Assembly (NCBI GenBank): GCA_963576565.1
Contig: OY755038.1
Coordinates: 16,128,087 to 16,192,086, forward strand
Source: Aspidapion aeneum
Lineage: Eukaryota > Arthropoda > Insecta > Coleoptera > Brentidae
Length of the DNA stretch: 64,000 bases
Reading direction: 5' to 3'
The translations under genes and the position numbers were made by a program. The notes below the pieces were generated by a model. The model was not told where the DNA came from. It saw only the letters and a program-made list of their open reading frames with translations, and did no database searches. Positions 44,490-55,760 of this stretch are shown in pieces (the stretch's first letter is position 1; every line of letters begins with the position of its first letter).

Positions 44490-45875
44490 TTGGCCCCGCA
44501 GCCAACGATAAAGACCGGCCATGGCGCGTTATAAGCAAGTCGACGGTCACGTGATCTTAGGAGTCCCAGGATTCTTATTGTATTGCTTAATATATTATAT
44601 GTTTTTACACAATTTAAATAAATTAACAAAAAATTTTTGTTCTTTTATAGGCAAAAATTGAATAAAATATTTTGCTGATCTATGTGTTTATTATGGATAA
44701 AAGAACTGAATCTATAAAATAAAAAATATACAAAATTTGCACTCTAATATCGTCAGGTACATATATTAGGTACATAATATCGTTAGTAACTTCAAATCTA
44801 TACAAGTCTTTCAAAATTGGACATATCAAACCTTAGCTTTTAGTTTTTTAAATTTTTCTTTGAGTGTCATCATCTTTGTCTGAGTTCTTATAAAAAGATT
44901 TATTAGCAGACACTAAATCATTGTGTTTTTTAATAAAATTATTTAAAAAAATTTACATGCCCTTAAATTAATTTTTTCAAGCTTTGACAATAGTTTTTCT
45001 CCACAAAACACTCGCTAGAGTTATCTGAAGAAAAATTTATTAAAAAGAAACAAGTGATTTTGTGAATAAGTGAGATGGTTTTCACATTCAATGAACTGAA
45101 TGTAGTGGTCGTCAATAGTTTTTTGAAAAATTACCCAGCACAAAGTTTAATATATATTTCATTAAAGTGTAAGTTAACTATCAACTCATGTTCTTTGAAA
45201 AGCTGTATCTTACTTTTTAAATATTTCACACTACCAGAGATATTACTGTCTGTTAACAATATTTTACAAATCAGTTTTTTAATATTGCGAGGGTGCGGAC
45301 ACTGGATGACTGGATAAACAAAGATGAAGCCAACATTAAAGTGTATCTACAATATCTTCGATTCTCAGGTTACCTTTTCAAGAGACCTAATTGTTCAATA
45401 AGAAATGACAACTGAACACATTTTTCACTCTCTCTATCGAAAATGTCACTAAGGATGTCTATTACTTGATCAAACTTATCCAAGATCTTATCTTTTACCA
45501 CTTCTTTCCCGTTTGCAACATATTAGGTTTGACTTTTATAGTTGGACCGACAAGGAACAAAACTAATTACACGTTCGGGGCATTGTTTATCTTATAGGTA
45601 TTTTCTTTATAATTTACTCATTAGCCATTAATTATTTTAACGCAGCCCACTACAGTCTTTTTCGTGGGCTGCGTTATTTTAATAACTTTGATAAAATTTA
45701 CATAAAATTCGTACCCGAATTAAAAAAAAATCGAAGTAAACAAACATACCAAAACTGAAAACACACATGTTTTATAATGACAGCGGGCCGTGAGGCGTTT
45801 TTTTGTGAGACTCCTACGGTCACGTGATATTTCCGCGCCCGGGCCGGTCTTTCTCGTGGGCTGCGTTTATGGCCC
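44490..45875. mobile_element. TIR element with GC-rich 70-85-bp ends
   Basis: 44490-44575 and 45808-45875 are imperfect inverted repeats sharing GACTCCTA, GGTCACGTGA, GGCCGGTCTTT and GGCTGCG. Both ends carry a CACGTG site. The 1.2-kb interior is AT-rich and non-coding, and holds a third GTGGGCTGCGTT block as a hairpin at 45638. Confidence 0.65.
45638..45676. repeat. 13-bp hairpin TAACGCAGCCCAC
   Basis: Arms at 45638-45650 and 45664-45676. The right arm plus its AGTCTTTTTC prefix repeats the outer end at about 45847-45872. Confidence 0.85.
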
Positions 45876-46087
45876 ATACAAAAATCCTACCCGTAGATAG
45901 AAGGGTGGCCACGCGGCATGTTTCACGACGCGCTACCACTGCAGTGTTAAACAACGTGGTGGCTGAATTTCCGACAGGAAACGCACGGGTTAAAATCTCG
46001 TTATTAAGTTCATTTTGACGCTTTATGAAAATTGCGCCTTCGGTCCAAAAATGAATATTTATTGTTTCGTCCTTACGGTTCATTCAA

Positions 46088-46587
46088 TTTAACAGTTTTT
46101 AAACAACAAAAAAATCATTTTCGCTCTGAATGGAAACTGGGTCGGTAAGAGTCCTTTTTAAGCGATTAATCGTCATTAAAAAAGCTCTGTTAAGACAATT
46201 AACAAAAGAATTAACAAAATTCTTTATCGTGCAACGTTCTGGAATATACCATTATTTTATACAGTAGCTGGCAGACCTACAGCATTGTTTTGGATGAGGG
46301 GATACTTAAATTAGCTATATCAATATTAACAATAAATAGTAATCAAATCAATATTGCCCTGAATGGGATCAAGTTCCGTTGAATTATTACACAAAATAAC
46401 TGAAAAGGTGGTCGATGTCTTAGTACAGAGGTTGCTTAAATTATATCAAAATTAACAGATTTTAAACAACAAACAATCATTTAATGCTTAATTGGAAACT
46501 GGGTCGGTTTCCAGGACTCATTTTAAGCGATTAATCGTCATTAAAAAGCTCTATAAAGATAATTAACAAAAGAATTAACAATAATTT
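46088..46587. repeat. Two direct 135-bp repeats, 363 bp apart
   Basis: 46088-46222 and 46451-46587 share GGAAACTGGGTCGGT, AAGCGATTAATCGTCATTAA and AATTAACAAAAGAATTAACA. AAGCGATTAATCG contains the palindrome CGATTAATCG in both copies. Confidence 0.85.
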
Positions 46588-46636
46588 CTCTAAAATGACA
46601 AACAAAGGCAAAATAATTAAAATTGTTGCAGTTTTA

Positions 46637-47000
46637 TACAGGCTGTTTCCTAATTGAATGTCAATATTTATGGGAATGATTTTTGAGCGAATTTTAAGAA
46701 AAAAATAAAAAATCATTTGTTATTAATATCTTCAATACCACTTCAGATATTTTAATGAAATTTGTCATACATGTACTATGAATCAAGAGGCATTTTTTAA
46801 TATATCACTTTTTAGCTCACACATATACTATACTATAGTAGTGTGAGCTATGGTGATCCTAATTTTTTCGAGAAAAAAAATGTTGCTCCGATTTCAAAAT
46901 TTTTTATATATATTTGCGTTTCAGATGATTTTGAAACTGATTTAAAAAGTACACTTGACTTTTGACTTTGAATTGACTTTCAGTTAGGAAACACCCTGTA
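46637..47000. mobile_element. MITE with TACAGGGTGTTTCCTAA ends
   Basis: 364 bp. The left end TACAGGCTGTTTCCTAATTG and right end (minus strand) TACAGGGTGTTTCCTAACTG, with TA at the edges. Non-coding. A minus frame (46531-46716) crosses the left end and is not a gene. Confidence 0.82.
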
Positions 47001-47121
47001 TAGTGTTATGGAAAAGACAAGAATTTTTGTTACCAACGAGTATTTTTGGGTTTTAAAAAGCAACAAGAAATAATTGACCTAATAAAGCAGAGAACATATA
47101 AGTTATATTTTCTCTGCCTAA

Positions 47122-47687
47122 AGCGGCATTTACACGGGTCGATTTCTGGACGTGCGGTCAGCCCGCACGACTAAAATCGCCCGTATAAATGGGAAATCAT
47201 CTGCGCCGCATGCGACTAGATCTAATCTGCCAAAATACTAAAATCGACCGTGTAAATGGTTAGGTGGTTCGCAGCCGCATACGTCATTTGCACACTTTTT
47301 TGTTGATTAGGAGTGTGACAAAAAGTATTTCGTTGTTAAAGATGGACAAAAATAAATTATTTTAAATAATTGAATTTTTTTGAGTGCTACAAAAAATATC
47401 TCTGCCTGTGAAATCCTAGAGCAGAAGAGTACAGAAACCAATTATTGCAGAACTTGTAAAAATTAAAATAAAAAATTTAAGGACAACATATAATAGTTTT
47501 TTCAAGCAATTCTTTAATTATTGCTTCACTCACTATTTTAATTCCATGACGTAAAACACCTGTCTTGCACAACATTTTCAACAAAAATGACCTATTTCCT
47601 TGCGACTTTAGTCGCCCCGTGTAAACGGGGTAGCGATTCGAATTGCGCATGGCAAATCGAGGCGACTCGCCGCACGTAAATGCCGCT
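47122..47687. mobile_element. PIF/Harbinger-like MITE, TAA duplication
   Basis: 566 bp. The left end AGCGGCATTTACACGGGTCG and right end (minus strand) AGCGGCATTTACGTGCGGCG. TAA is repeated at 47119-47121 and 47688-47690, a Harbinger-type target. ATTTACACGG-like motifs recur inside (near 47191, 47251 and 47617) with CGATTT/AAATCG, suggesting repeated subterminal binding sites. Confidence 0.87.
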
Positions 47688-47804
47688 TAAAGCAAGGACG
47701 TATTTAGAGGGAAGCAAGGACGGGAGGCAGCTGTCCTCTCCTTTATTATCAGTTATCAGAGTTTCCCAAGGTAGCGTATTAGGTTCTTTTATATTTATAA
47801 TTTT

Positions 47805-48130
47805 ATCAGCCTTGAAAACTAAAGCCCCCATGAGGTTATAACACAAATTAGAACAAAATGTAGTCCACTAGGTATATTCCGAAAATCGCATAATTTAAAA
47901 TTTATAATTGTCAAAAAACTGTTATTATGATTAATGGAAAATCAGCTCGTTAGATAGTCAAACACTATTTTACCTGAAAATTCTATAAAAGTCGGTTTAG
48001 CGATTTAGGAGCTATCGTGCTACGGACAGACATATACATACACACACACACACAGACATCACGACGATATTGCTAAGATACGTCAAAATACACCCAAACA
48101 CATATTTTCGGCGTTATCTCAAAAAAACAT
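47805..48130. repeat. Dispersed repeat, inverted partner of 52480-52870
   Basis: Its reverse complement matches 52480-52870. Shared are TATTGTCGTGATGTCTGTCT or close forms, (TG)n, CCGATTTTCACAAAATTTTC-like sequence, CAGCTCGT and the TTTTTTGACAATTA block. Confidence 0.75.
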
Positions 48131-48549
48131 TTTCCGTCGAAAATGATACCTTCTCTAGTCATTAATGCGCGAGCTATATGTACCCAAAACTATTTTTAGG
48201 ACATAAAAATTGTGTGATTTTTAACTAAAAAAACGCTTTTATATGATTATATAATATAATATCATAAACACCTGATCATGATAAAGCCTATAACGATTTT
48301 TTTTTAATTTTGGAGATACTTTACTTCAATGACAAGAAATACGTGAAACGGCATATTGATTGAGTGTTAGCGGCATATGGCGATAAAACTTTTCTCCCCA
48401 CATAAAAACCGCACACACACTCACCTCTTTTTATCAAAATACAGGGTGATTTAAATCACAATAAACATAAAATACATGGTTTGTACTTTTTGGCGGTTTT
48501 CAAGTGTTAACTAAGCAATCCATTAGAACGCTTCCGGTGAGGGGGTGAT

Positions 48550-48813
48550 CAGTGGCAGATCTAGGATTTCCGGGGGGGAGGGGCCAGAGTGGCAGCAAAC
48601 ATTAAAATATTTTTCATTTGCAGTTTTTTGATAGATCTGAGGTGTGAAATTTAGTATGTAAAGGAGATTTATGGCGCCTGCATGGAAATTTTTTAAAAAA
48701 TTAAGTAGAGTTTGTCACAAATTTTAAATAAGTGATGCTGCTAAACTAAAAAATAAGTGATATGTCTGAGAGGGGGGGCGGGCCCCTCTGGCCCCCTCCT
48801 GGTTCCACCACTG
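48550..48813. mobile_element. hAT MITE with 8-bp TSD
   Basis: Left end CAGTGGCAGATCTAGGATTT, right end (minus strand) CAGTGGTGGAACCAGGAGGG. The 8-bp duplication GGGGTGAT is exact at 48542-48549 and 48814-48821. G-run and C-run blocks lie inside both ends. Confidence 0.94.
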
Positions 48814-49239
48814 GGGGTGATGGATCTGTTGGAGCCCTGTCTCCGTAACTCTTACTTTCAAGTGAAAGATAAGTATAGTATTACGCGCAGAATTTTGGAT
48901 TTCCAATGGGTTCGTCTCTTATGCCAGTGGGAGCAAACAGCTACATGGAGTGGTTCGAGAACCATGCGATCAATAAAGCAAGATAAGTCATGCTAAAATT
49001 ATGGCTAATTATATGGCCGGAAAATGATGACCAACTGCAGACTTTTCTGCACCATCTAAACAATGCACAATGGAAATTGAAAAAGATTCGGCCTTATCTT
49101 TTTTGGATATTCTTGTCAAACGAATTATCAGAAATATTTTAACCACTGTATATAGGATACCCACACACACGGGACAGTACCTTAATTTAGGTCTAATCAT
49201 TCTCACCAACCAAGGAGTCATAAGAAGTTTCTATATAAC

Positions 49240-50990
49240 TCTATCTATTTAGCTTTCTTCGATCCATCTTAGGACATAGGACTCCCGCAGTATCTTCCAC
49301 ATACATCTAGTTTCCACTTGTTTCTTCAAATCGTCCGCCCATCTCATTTGGGGTCTTCCCCTACTTCTTTTATTTTCCTAAGGTCTGTCTGATATTATGA
49401 CAGGCAAATTTCCAATTTAATTTTGTTACTTCTCGTCTGACATCTCTTACTTTTGTTTTATTTCTTATCGATTGATTATTTTTTTTATCTGTTAGTTTTA
49501 CATGTAACATTTGTCTTTCCATTTAGTTTTGGTCTTTTGTTACTTTATTCTTGTTTGATTCTGTATGTCCAGGTCTAGGATCCATATAAGTAAAAACAGG
49601 AAGGATATATTGACTATACACTTTTCTTTTGAGGTAGGTACTAAGTATATTTTTATTTTTTAATATGTAGCTTAATTTACCGAATGCTGTTTGGTTTTGT
49701 GTTTTGAGTTTAATGATTTCTCCCAGTTTATATATTCCTTTACTTATTCTATTCTTGCTTGGTTTATTCTGAACGTGATATCTTCCCAGGTAGCAAGGGG
49801 TCATCAAATGACGTCTTTTTTTCGTCGAAAAGTGGTCATTTGGATGACCAGCAGGTCATCTACCAAAAAATGTTGTCTTTAAGGCGTCAGTTATTTGACG
49901 TCTTTTCGTAGTGTAGTTTTTGACGTCTGAAACACGTCATATATTGGTCACTACCCACACTGCACACTTTGTTCAAGGGACATACACTCTTACTTACATA
50001 GATGGTGCCCCAGTCAGTACTTGACCGGATTTATACGGAATGTGGGGGTACGTATGTAAAATAAATTAAATATTAAATCAAGACAAACTTCGAGGTTCTT
50101 TCGCTTCAAGGTGGAGATGTGTAGGTCTAGGTTTAGGTCTATTTTGATCTGTACCTCACAGAACACCGCTGTATCTGTTCCAGTACTTCCAGGTCTAAGT
50201 CACAGAAGATTCACCTTATGTGTCTAAGTTTCTTTCAGTGTTCTCAACTGCAGGGAATATTTCATATATTCAGACGCGTTTAAAAAAAGTCATAAATAGG
50301 TTTGTATCTGTGTGTGTGTTTGATGTTCTGATTTGGTCCCAAATACGTCATATTGCTGACGTCTTTAAAACGTCTACAAATGACGTCATTTTGGGTGTGT
50401 CTTTTGAACGTCATTTAAAGGTCATATACACGTCAGGTTAGAGACGTCAATGGTCATTAAAAATGACCTGTTTTTGACATTTAGAAAACGTGACCTTGCT
50501 ACCTGAGTTCGTCTGTGTTTGTTATGATTTTAGTTTTTAATTTAGTTCATAAACAAGCCTATGTTTTTAGCTTCTGTATGCAGTTCTTTCAGTATTTTTA
50601 TCAGTTCTTCTTTCTTATCTGTTATTAACGTGATATCATCAGCATATCTTAGGTGGTGCAAGTATTGCCCGCTTTTTTTAATGCCTATTTCTTCCCAAAA
50701 TAAGTTTTTAAAAGCATCTTCTAGGGCCTGGTTAAACAGTTTAGGGGATATTGTGCCACCCTGTCTGACACGTTTTATTATGCGGATTGGCTTGGTTCCT
50801 TCGTGGATTTTGATTGATGTTGTTGCTTCGCTATATGTCATTACCGGTCTTATTATTTTAGTGTATATTTTTTGTTTAAGAGATCTCGTTAGAATCTTTA
50901 AGCAGTTTTTGATTAGTGTAAAAGAGTTTGTTGCCGTTGATAATTATCTTGTTTATTTCCTCAGTAATAATTTTTTTTGTTTATAAACGT
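49240..50990 (-). pseudogene. LINE family L1 copy, minus strand, split by a TIR element
   Basis: The 3' end is at about 49243 (TATC tail, then the C-terminal tail sequence). Coding frame 49523-49786 matches the RT thumb/tail region (QYILPVFTYMD, VTKDQN). After the insertion at 49787-50505, the frame 50542-50841 carries RT motifs: VRQGGTISPKLFNQALED (motif B), then HHLRYADDITLI (active site) and TEAKNIGLFMN. Upstream of 50842 the minus strand switches to a different RT segment (KIIRPVMTY), so the copy is chimeric or rearranged. Intact YADD suggests moderate age, but stops and the insertion inactivate it. Confidence 0.87.
49787..50505. mobile_element. TIR element rich in TGACGTC motifs
   Basis: 719 bp with ends CAGGTAGCAAGGGGTCAT and, on the minus strand, CAGGTAGCAAGGTCACGTT. 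Its removal restores the L1 sequence seen uninterrupted at 62236-62256. TGACGTC or ACGTCA-type motifs occur more than a dozen times, clustered in both terminal thirds. Only TTC is common to both flanks, so the target duplication is unclear. No transposase. Confidence 0.85.
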
Positions 50991-51049
50991 AAATTTTAGT
51001 AACAAACGTGAAATTTAGTAACCGTGAATTTCAAAAATCAAACGAGTTT

Positions 51050-51372
51050 CGTGGCTAGTGGGGTAAAAATAAGTTTTTGTTTCTCTCATATTTTTCAGTG
51101 GGTAGTTTGAGAGTGTAACGTCACGGGGGTCCAAGATCTAATGGACACCTAAAAAGTGTTGACAGCTAACTGTTTCGTCCTTATGGGACTCCTCAAAACA
51201 CTGCTTGGTTAATGTGACACTCTTGCGAAGTAAATTAGACGGTTTTGTCTCTAATCTTATATACATAGTGAGAAAACTTTCGCAAGAAGCGCCATCTACC
51301 GAGATACGAGAGAAGCAAGAACAAAAGCAGGCGAAATAACGTGGTATACATATCGATCAATGAAAAGATGAG
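51050..51372 (+). repeat. Family U repeat, second copy
   Basis: Contains the hairpin-arm motif CACGGGGGTCCAAGATCTAA (51122), the loop shared with 7935-8071 (TTTCGTCCTTATGGGACTCC), and the segment shared with 8275-8375 in inverted orientation. The right hairpin arm is degraded. Confidence 0.65.
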
Positions 51373-52479
51373 ACATGCTTAAAGAGTGCACCCTGTATAT
51401 TAAAGAGCTGATATCTGATGTGCCATGATGGAATTATAACGGGCAGCTTTATTTTTACCCGAGCGGTTTTCCAAACAAAATTTAACAGGACAACTTTTTC
51501 CAAACAACTCGAGGGGAAAGCAACGAGAAATATCGTAATGATCCGCTTTTTATTCAAAGAATTTATTTTCGATCTTAGTAGAGCTGTCTATCAGCAATTC
51601 CGCAAAAAGGTATCAATGTAATGTTTAATATAAATAAATAGTAAATACATACTTACATCGAAAAACAAATAGCAAAAACGTTTTTTTTTTAACAAGATTT
51701 TGTTTCACTTGTATTTTTCCGTGGGCAGCTTAGCCACGAAAAATTGTTGTTTTCTTTATTAACGGGTACTAAACTTTATTTTTAGTCAGGCTTAATCAGC
51801 TATATTTAAAACTAGAGAGAAAATAAATAGGGCATAAGCTTTTTCAGATTATGACGTTTTTCCACAACTAATTACAATTTTTCTCTAAAGTTGATGTGGC
51901 AAGAGTTAAAAGCAAAAGTTTGTGAAAAAACATGGAAAAAACAGACGGTCTTTCTAAAATTTTAGGCAAATACCCGGCGACATAAAATTGAATGATAACC
52001 AATCAATCTGTGATAGTTTATAATTTCTTTCTTCAATTTTTTTTCAGGTAAAAAAAATATTCTTTTTGTATTTAAAAAAAATATATATCTTTGTTAATTT
52101 TTAAGATATAAAGCTAGTTTCTTCACTATATTAATTGGTGTTTTCTTGCAAACAAAAAACTTATTCGGACTTTTTCTGTAAAACTAATTTAGCAAAAGTT
52201 ATAAGCCAAAGCTTGTGGAAAAAGATTAAAAATCTTCTTGAATTTATGACGTCACACTGCCCCTCCCACTCAAATTGGAGGCAAACACCCTGTGACCTAA
52301 AGTTATGTGATCTATTACCAATCGATTTAGGACAGTTTTAAAAAATCTTTCACAACTATCCCACAAGATTTTTGAGTATAAGACTCTCAACTAAAAGTCT
52401 TGAAACATTTTTTATGTCATATTTCGACTATCTATTCAATGAAATTATTTTGGTGGTTTTTTTTTTCAGATAAGGCCAA
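51373..52479. other. Unassigned AT-rich sequence
   Basis: CACCCTGTATA at 51391 may be a remnant of a TACAGGGTG-type terminus. No convincing gene: frames at 51357-51621 and 52135-52341 lack known motifs. Confidence 0.35.
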
Positions 52480-52870
52480 AAATATGTTATTTGGAGTATT
52501 TTGATCTTTCCTAGCAATATTGTCGTGATGTCTGTCTGTGTGTGTGTGTTGTGTGTATATTATTTCTGTCCGTAACACAATAGCCCCTAAACCGCTGAAC
52601 CGATTTTCACAAAATTTTCAGGTAAAATAATGTTTGACACTCTTACGAGCTGATTAGATTTTGGTCAAAAACTATTAATGCTAATGACAGTTTTTTGACA
52701 ATTAAAAACTTAAAAATATGCTACCTTTTTAACGGAGCATCGCACACTGTTTTCGGAATATAGTAGACCATATTGTGATCAATAATTCGTGTTATAACCA
52801 AAAACTTCGTAGGAGTTTTAGTTTCTAAGATATTTACAAAAAACTGTTTTCAAGGCTAATATGTTATTAT
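52480..52870. repeat. Dispersed repeat, inverted partner of 47805-48130
   Basis: Includes (TG)n at 52528-52548 and the block ACCGATTTTCACAAAATTTT, a sequence type common at insect repeat ends. The pair is separated by 4.3 kb. Confidence 0.75.
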
Positions 52871-53534
52871 GGCTTCACTTGAAGTATGACAATAAGCTAG
52901 CTAAGGTGCCAGATCCGTCATGGATCCATTTATTTTTTGAACAAATCTGTGTTTTTTTTTCATTTCAAAATTTAGCAAGATGTTTAACAAATTTTTAATC
53001 CAGGTTAAAGAAATACTAAATAAATAAATTGAAAGACACGGTCAAAAGGGCAGAAGAAAAAGGTTTGTTTTGCAAATCCCCAAAAGGGTGTTAGAGGTAG
53101 CTAGTATACTACCCGGAAAATTATTGGGCACTCCTCAGTACGAGTGTAACCAGTCCGAAGGGACAATGAATAATGATGATGATGATGTCTGAAAAGAAAA
53201 CATTTCTAGACATCCATCGCCCCTTAACACAGATAACTCTCATGCTGAAGAGTGCGCAACAAGGCCAATACTCTCAAACAAGCAAATTTTCATGCAAAAA
53301 TGTTTAAAAAATGTTCATTTTCTTTATAAAATAGATAAAAGATACAATTCAGAGATTGCTGTCATTTGCAAATTGGACAGAAACACTCAGAGTGAAGTAT
53401 CAGACTGGGTCATCTATAAACGTAATGGTATTGTAGTCTCTATCGAACGTGAGGTTCCCAGTCACGTATATTTTAAGAAAATTAAAGCACTGCAAAATGG
53501 AAACAACAGGTTGACTGCCACGCATTTTTATTTC

Positions 53535-54836
53535 TTCCTTTGCAAAAATATTTGAACTTCTAATTCATAAAAGATTACTTAACTTTTTTCTCACAAACTC
53601 TTTATTTAACGATTTTCAACACGGATTTCTTCCAAAAAAGTCCACAGAATCTGCTCTCTTAGAACTTAATAAAAAAATAATATCAACTCTGGAATCAAAA
53701 GGAGCAGCTGGTGGACTTTTCTTGGATTTATCAAAAGCGTTTGATACCGTAAACCACAATATACTTCTGACAAAGTTGGAATCTTATGGGGTAAGAGGTC
53801 AAAGTTTGAACTTATTTCGATCATACCTAACTAAAAGGCCTCAACAAGTAACAATCACACATGAAAGCTCTAACTTTGTCTCAGAAACCAATTTCGTCAC
53901 GACAGGAATACCACAAGGTAGTATACTTGGTCCACTACTATTCATAATATATCTAAACGACCTAAAGGACATTATTAAAGTTCCAAACTCTCTCGCAAAC
54001 TACGCAGATGATGCAAATGTGGTTATTCCAGTCTATAAAGGTGAAAATATACATGAAAAATATTTTGAGGTTCTAGATGATGTGAAGGATTGGTGTGTTA
54101 AAAACCAGCTTGTCTTAAATACTGAGAAGACCAAGGCAGTAGTTGTTACTAATATTAACATACCAATACCAGAAGATTTAACTTTTGAAGGTGATAAATT
54201 AAATTTTGAAAATAGTTCAAAGATTTTAGGGGTGACATTTGACAAAGATCTTAACTCTCATACTCACATTAAAGAACTATGCAAAAAATTAGAAAGTGCA
54301 AGCTATGCACTTAGAGTTCTTGGCAAATTTTTTAAAAATCCAAATTCACTAAGATCGGTTTATTATGGTATATTTTATTCAAACATAAAATATGGCATAC
54401 TTTTCTGGAGACAAAGCAGCCATATTGGGGACGTTTTTATAATGCAAAAACGAGCCCTGAGAATAATATTAGGACTAAGAACAACGGAATCATGTAGAAA
54501 TAAATTTAAGGAAAATATTTACTTGACCGTTCCAGGAATTTACATCTTAGAGTGTATATTGTTTTTAAGGAAAAATCCTAATTTATTCTCAGAATACACA
54601 ACAAATAAAACCTGTAATACAAGGCATAAGGATAGATTGTACATATACCCAAAGCACAGATTAACAATTACTGAGAAAAGCCCTATATACCCTGCTATTA
54701 GTTATACAATAAATTACCTAATTCCATAAAAAGCATAGAGTCTTTCAAAACTTTTAAAAGGGCATGTTTCAATTATTTATGTGATTTAGAACCTTATTCA
54801 ATTAATGACTTTACAAAAAACATTCCAGTTGCATAG
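53535..54836 (+). pseudogene. LINE family L3 reverse transcriptase (Jockey/CR1 group)
   Basis: The best-preserved coding region of the window. Reading starts before any ATG, at about 53535 (ISSFAKIFE), and continues through DFQHGFLPKKSTESALLEL and FLDLSKAFDTVNHNILL (motif A). Next come GIPQGSILGPLLF (motif B), YADDANVV at 54001 (active site) and LNTEKTKAVVV, then the thumb ILGVTFDKDL and ALRIILGLRTTESCR. One frameshift near 54706 separates the last block, NSIKSIESFKTFKRACF, which ends at the TAG at 54834. Upstream of 53535 the frame breaks, and the N-terminal endonuclease is not recognisable. The motif order and spacing fit insect Jockey/CR1-like LINEs such as Daphne or Crack. Confidence 0.93.
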
Positions 54837-55100
54837 CAATATCAGGACCGCAGGTGAACGTCACAAGCTAGGCCCGACCCCTTTTTATGATTTTATCCTT
54901 TATGATTTTGACCGCTTTTGATAAAAGACATTATACAGAACTTGGATTTTGCTCTTGTCTTGTTTTGATGAATGATGTTTTTGATAATGTCCGGTTATTA
55001 ATAATTCCGTTTTTAACATAGGACTGTTATGCCATTTTCCTTTATGATCTTAGACGATGTTTTATTTGTTCTTTATAATAAACTATGGGAACCCTTTCCT
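54837..55100 (+). other. 3' untranslated region of the L3 LINE
   Basis: Follows the RT stop directly and contains AATAAA-like TTATAATAAACTATGGGA at about 55074. The exact 3' end is not defined by a tail. Confidence 0.55.
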
Positions 55101-55379
55101 AAACGCTAAATATAATACACGGCATGGCTTGAGCTAGAATTTGCGTGAAAAGCAAATACCTACTTTTCACCTGTTTCGCTGCACACGACGGAATGACGAA
55201 AAGTCACGATTCCCCTACTACCAGCCCAAATACGGGTCTAAAACAGCCAAAAATATTTCGAGACACCGCATAAAATATATGTTTCTCTCTTTTACTTCTC
55301 TCTTATACACATTAAGTACAGCAAGCAGTCTATAAATCCTATAGCTTTTAACCATTCTGTATGTATGTATCCATCATAT

Positions 55380-55760
55380 ACATAATATTTCAATACTCAC
55401 GGTAACTGCCCATTCATGATGCAAACATGAGGGCCTTGGGGTCTTTAAGCAAAAAAGACCTAATTGGTTGCTTTCAAAGACATATGCATATTATTTCCAT
55501 ATAGTACGTATTATTGCAATACCTACGGTACCTTACGATGCAGAATGCAAACATATTTGAAATAGCAATATCAATGGGTATAAGCCTATCCTTTTTGCGT
55601 CCTAAAGATAAAATGTCCTGATTGGTTATACTTTTACGCATGAATATTATTTTATTCTTGTATTCGTTGCGTCAAATCATCGGCATACAGTAGTGCATTT
55701 TTCGTACCTTTATTTCTGAATGTTTGCATCAAACGCCAACCATTGTGTAAATAGGTAACA
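55380..55760. repeat. Diverged tandem repeat, two to three units of about 150 bp
   Basis: ATGATGCAAACAT and GACCTAATTGGTT in the first unit correspond to CAGAATGCAAACAT and GTCCTGATTGGTT in the second. A third, poorer unit may start near 55700. Confidence 0.5.

Noticed and set aside
45820..46083. 87-codon minus frame in GC-rich sequence
   Set aside because: It overlaps the right end of the 44490-45875 TIR element, has a plus-strand shadow of similar length and no known motif.
48940..48960. GGTTCGAGAACC as a tRNA B-box
   Set aside because: It fails the B-box consensus at the last positions and has no cloverleaf around it.
50561..50986. 141-codon plus-strand frame
   Set aside because: Antisense of the L1 reverse transcriptase, whose minus-strand frame has the RT motifs.
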